Positions 60,530 through 64,000 of a stretch of 64,000 nucleotides of DNA are shown in pieces. Every line of letters begins with the position of its first letter. Positions within the stretch are counted from its first letter, which is position 1. The notes beneath the pieces were generated by a model, which saw only the letters and a program-made list of their open reading frames with translations, ran no database searches and was not told where the DNA came from. The stretch is from Nephrocerus scutellatus (taxonomy: Eukaryota; Arthropoda; Insecta; Diptera; Pipunculidae). Both the position numbers and the translations under genes were made by a program. Location: assembly GCA_947095585.1 (NCBI GenBank), contig OX352766.1, positions 682,001-746,000 of the forward strand, read 5' to 3'.

Positions 60530-63500
60530 TTCCTTGTAATTTTTGCGTGCAACCGGTCGTGCAACTTTGAAGCTATGTAATTTCCTTGCAACTTTTTGCA
60601 ACACTTTTTTGTGCAACATGCTTCCTTCCAACTTTTCGTGCAACTTTTTTCCTTCCAACTTTTCGTGCAACTTTTTTTTTCCTCGCAACTTTTCATGGAA
60701 CATTTCGGGCAACTTTTTCTTTTGTAACTTTTTGTGCAACATGCTTCCTTGTAACTTTTCGTGCAACTTTTTTCCTTCCAACTTTTCGTGCAACTTTTTT
60801 TTTCCTTGCAACTTTTCATGGAACATTTCGGGCAACTTTTTCTTTTGTAACTTTTTTTGCAACATGCTTCCTTGTAACTTTTCGTGCAACTTTTTTCCTT
60901 TCAACTTTTCGTGCAACTTTTTTTTTTCCTTGCAACTTTTCATGGAACATTTCGGGCAACTTTTTCTTTTGTAACTTTTTGTGCAACATGCTTCCTTGTA
61001 ACTTTTCGTGCAACTTTTTTCCTTTCAACTTTTGATGGAACATTTCGTGCAACGTTTTTCCTTCCAACTTTTCATGGAACATTTCGCGCAACTTTGTCTT
61101 TTGTAACTTTTTGTGCAACATGCTACTTTGTAACTTTTCGTGCAACTTTTCATGGAACATTTCGTGTAAGTTTTTTCATTGCAGCTCTTCATACAAATGT
61201 TCTTGCAACTTTTCGTGCAACGTTTTTCCTTCCAACTTTTCATGGAACATTTCGTGGAACTTTTTCTTTTGTAACTTTTTGTGCAACATGCTACTTTGTA
61301 ACTTTTCGTGCAACTTTTCATGGAACATTTCGGGCAACTTTCTTTCTTCTAAATTTTCAACTATCAACTTCAACTTTTCATGGAACACTTCGTGGAACTT
61401 TTTTTCTTGCAACTATTCATGCAGGACTATCATGTCCTGCAATTTTTTGCCTTGCCACTTTTCGTGCAACTTTTCATGCAAATTTTTGTGCAACTTTTTT
61501 CTCTGTATCTTTTTTCCCTGGTACTTTTCATGGAACATTTCGTACAAATTTTTTCCTTGATGCTTTTCGTACAACTTTTTTCGTGCAACTTTTCGTGCAA
61601 CGTTTTTCCTTCCAACTTTTCATGGAACATTTCGGGCAACTTTGTCTTTTGTAACTTTTTGTGCAACATGCTACTTTGTAACTTTTCGTGCAACTTTTCA
61701 TGGAACATTTCGTGTAAGTTTTTTCATTGCAGCTCTTCATACAAATGTTCTTGCAACTTTTCGTGCAACGTTTTTCCTTCCAACTTTTCATGGAACATTT
61801 CGGGCAACTTTTTCTTTTGTAACTTTTTTTGCAACATGCTTCCTTGTAACTTTTCGTGCAACGTTTTTCCTTTCAACTTTTCGTGCAACTTTTTTTTTTC
61901 CTTGCAACTTTTCATGGAACATTTCGTGGAACTTTTTCTTTTGTAACTTTTTGTGCAACATGCTTCCTTGTAACTTTTCGTGCAACTTTTTATGGAACAT
62001 TTCGGGCAACTTTCTTTCTTCTAAATTTTCAACTATCAACTTCAACTTTTCATGGAACACTTCGTGGAACTTTTTTTCTTGCAACTATTCATGCAGGACT
62101 ATCATGTCCTGCAATTTTTTGCCTTGCCACTTTTCGTGCAACTTTTCATGCAAATTTTCGTGCAACTTTTTTCTTTGTATCTTTTTTCCCTGGTACTTTT
62201 CATGGAACATTTCGTGCAAATTTTTTCCTTGATGCTTTTCGTACAACTTTTTTCGTGCAACTTTTCGTGCAACTTTTTTCCTTTCAACTTTTGATGGAAC
62301 ATTTCGTGCAACGTTTTTCCTTCCAACTTTTCATGGAACATTTCGGGCAACTTTGTCTTTTGTAACTTTTTGTGCAACATGCTACTTTGTAACTTTTCGT
62401 GCAACTTTTCATGGAACATTTCGTGTAAGTTTTTTCATTGCAGCTCTTCATACAAATGTTCTTGCAACTTTTCGTGCAACGTTTTTCCTTCCAACTTTTC
62501 ATGGAACATTTCGTGGAACTTTTTCTTTTGTAACTTTTTGTGCAACATGCTACTTTGTAACTTTTCGTGCAACTTTTCATGGAACATTTCGGGCAACTTT
62601 CTTTCTTCTAAATTTTCAACTATCAACTTCAACTTTTCATGGAACACTTCGTGGAACTTTTTTTCTTGCAACTATTCATGCAGGACTATCATGTCCTGCA
62701 ATTTTTTGCCTTGCCACTTTTCGTGCAACTTTTCATGCAAATTTTTGTGCAACTTTTTTCTCTGTATCTTTTTTCCCTGGTACTTTTCATGGAACATTTC
62801 GTACAAATTTTTTCCTTGATGCTTTTCGTACAACTTTTTTCGTGCAACTTTTCGTGCAACGTTTTTCCTTCCAACTTTTCATGGAACATTTCGGGCAACT
62901 TTGTCTTTTGTAACTTTTTGTGCAACATGCTACTTTGTAACTTTTCGTGCAACTTTTCATGGAACATTTCGTGTAAGTTTTTTCATTGCAGCTCTTCATA
63001 CAAATGTTCTTGCAACTTTTCGTGCAACGTTTTTCCTTCCAACTTTTCATGGAACATTTCGGGCAACTTTTTCTTTTGTAACTTTTTGTGCAACATGCTA
63101 CTTTGTAACTTTTCGTGCAACTTTTCATGGAACATTTCGTGTAAGTTTTTTCATTGCAGCTCTTCATACAAATGTTCTTGCAACTTTTTGTGCAACGTTT
63201 TTCCTTCCAACTTTTCATGGAACATTTCGTGGAACTTTTTCTTTTGTAACTTTTTGTGCAACATGCTACTTTGTAACTTTTCGTGCAACTTTTCATGGAA
63301 CATTTCGGGCAACTTTCTTTCTTCTAAATTTTCAACTATCAACTTCAACTTTTCATGGAACACTTCGTGGAATTTTTTTTCTTGCAACTATTCATGCAGG
63401 ACTATCATGTCCTGCAATTTTTTGCCTTGCCACTTTTCGTGCAACTTTTCATGCAAATTTTCGTGCAACTTTTTTCTTTGTATCTTTTTTCCCTGGTACT

Positions 63501-64000
63501 TTTCATGGAACATTTCGTGCAAATTTTTTCCTTGATGCTTTTCGTACAACTTTTTTCGTGCAACTTTTCGTGCAACGTTTTTCCTTCCAACTTTTCATGG
63601 AACATTTCGGGCAACTTTGTCTTTTGTAACTTTTTGTGCAACATGCTTCCTTGTAACTTTTCGTGCAACTTTTTTCCTTTCAACTTTTCGTGCAACTTTT
63701 TTTTTCCTTGCAACTTTTCATGGAACATTTCGGGCAACTTTTTCTTGTGTAACTTTTTGTGCAACATGCTTCCTTGTAACTTTTCGTGCAACTTTTTTCC
63801 TTCCAACTTTTCGTGCAACTTTTTTTTTCCTTGCAACTTTTCATGGAACATTTCGGGCAACTTTTTCTTTTGTAACTTTTTTTGCAACATGCTTCCTTGT
63901 AACTTTTCGTGCAACTTTTTTCCTTTCAACTTTTCGTGCAACTTTTTTTTTTCCTTGCAACTTTTCATGGAACATTTCGGGCAACTTTTTCTTTTGTAAC
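60530..64000. repeat. CAACTTTTCGTG satellite with hairpin-bearing higher-order blocks
   Basis: At least 3.47 kb, open at the window end. Basic units of about 18-24 bp are built on CAACTTTTCGTG, CAACTTTTTTCCTT, TTTTCATGGAACATTTCGGG and TGCAACATGCTTCCTTG. Larger blocks recur, each marked by TGCAGGACTATCATGTCCTG at 61421, 62093, 62680 and 63396 (spacings 672, 587 and 716). Many long frames on both strands are artefacts of a repeat poor in stops. Confidence 0.95.

Noticed and set aside
60543..64000. Many long frames on both strands (up to about 298 codons, Phe/Asn/Cys- or Lys/Glu-rich)
   Set aside because: All are low-complexity products of the CAACTTTTCGTG satellite. Several overlapping frames are open at once, which is expected from a repeat with few stops.

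Overview
The window looks like repeat-dominated nuclear DNA from an insect, most likely a fly. This rests on the mix of element types: jockey-like and R1/LOA-like non-LTR retrotransposons, an irritans-type mariner, an IS630-like mariner relative and a tRNA-derived SINE. It also rests on AT-rich intergenic DNA full of short microsatellites. The species cannot be fixed from the sequence. I found no convincing host protein-coding gene, no genuine tRNA or rRNA gene, no CRISPR array and no prokaryotic-type operon. Most long reading frames are transposon remnants or products of tandem repeats.

Layout. 0.8-1.8 kb: two reverse-transcriptase (RT) fragments on the minus strand separated by a 41-bp minisatellite. 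3.2-5.3 kb: a SINE, a purine-rich AAAAGACCCC-type repeat and an AT-rich tandem array with a 461-bp higher-order period. 7.7-10.3 kb: degraded R1/LOA-like RT/RNase H fragments and a second copy of the SINE. 11.6-13.4 kb: jockey-like RT and endonuclease pieces around a CACTGTTA minisatellite. 14.5-15.8 kb: a 0.92-kb uninterrupted (AGT)n tract joined to the tail of an R1-like ORF. 17.8-20.7 kb: an internally deleted mariner interrupted by a 5'-truncated but still open non-LTR element, giving a 798-codon chimeric frame. 20.7-22.2 kb: GT-rich repeats joined to an IS630-like transposase remnant. 24.1-29.9 kb: a recurring repeat module, partly palindromic, plus two decayed copies of the 18-20 kb element family. 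31.6-32.1 kb: an RT fragment with a local triplication. 34.0-37.6 kb: a 41-bp minisatellite with higher-order structure, interrupted by a jockey fragment. 39.3-40.9 kb: a minisatellite with RT fragments. 43.1-44.6, 47.4-48.6, 50.7-51.1 and 53.3-54.0 kb: more tandem arrays, with a 200-N assembly gap at 51.1 kb. 49.0-50.1 kb: a transposase remnant joined to a jockey RT. 56.2-57.6 kb: RT pieces around the same 41-bp minisatellite as at 1.3 and 39.5 kb. 60.5-64.0 kb: a satellite array that runs off the window end.

The main theme is that tandem repeats sit at break points inside transposon coding sequence. At eight or so independent places an RT or transposase reading frame stops abruptly at a minisatellite or microsatellite, and at several it resumes on the other side. 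The best preserved single object is the mariner/non-LTR chimera at 17.8-20.7 kb. All protein identities are from recognising family motifs by eye; no database search was run.
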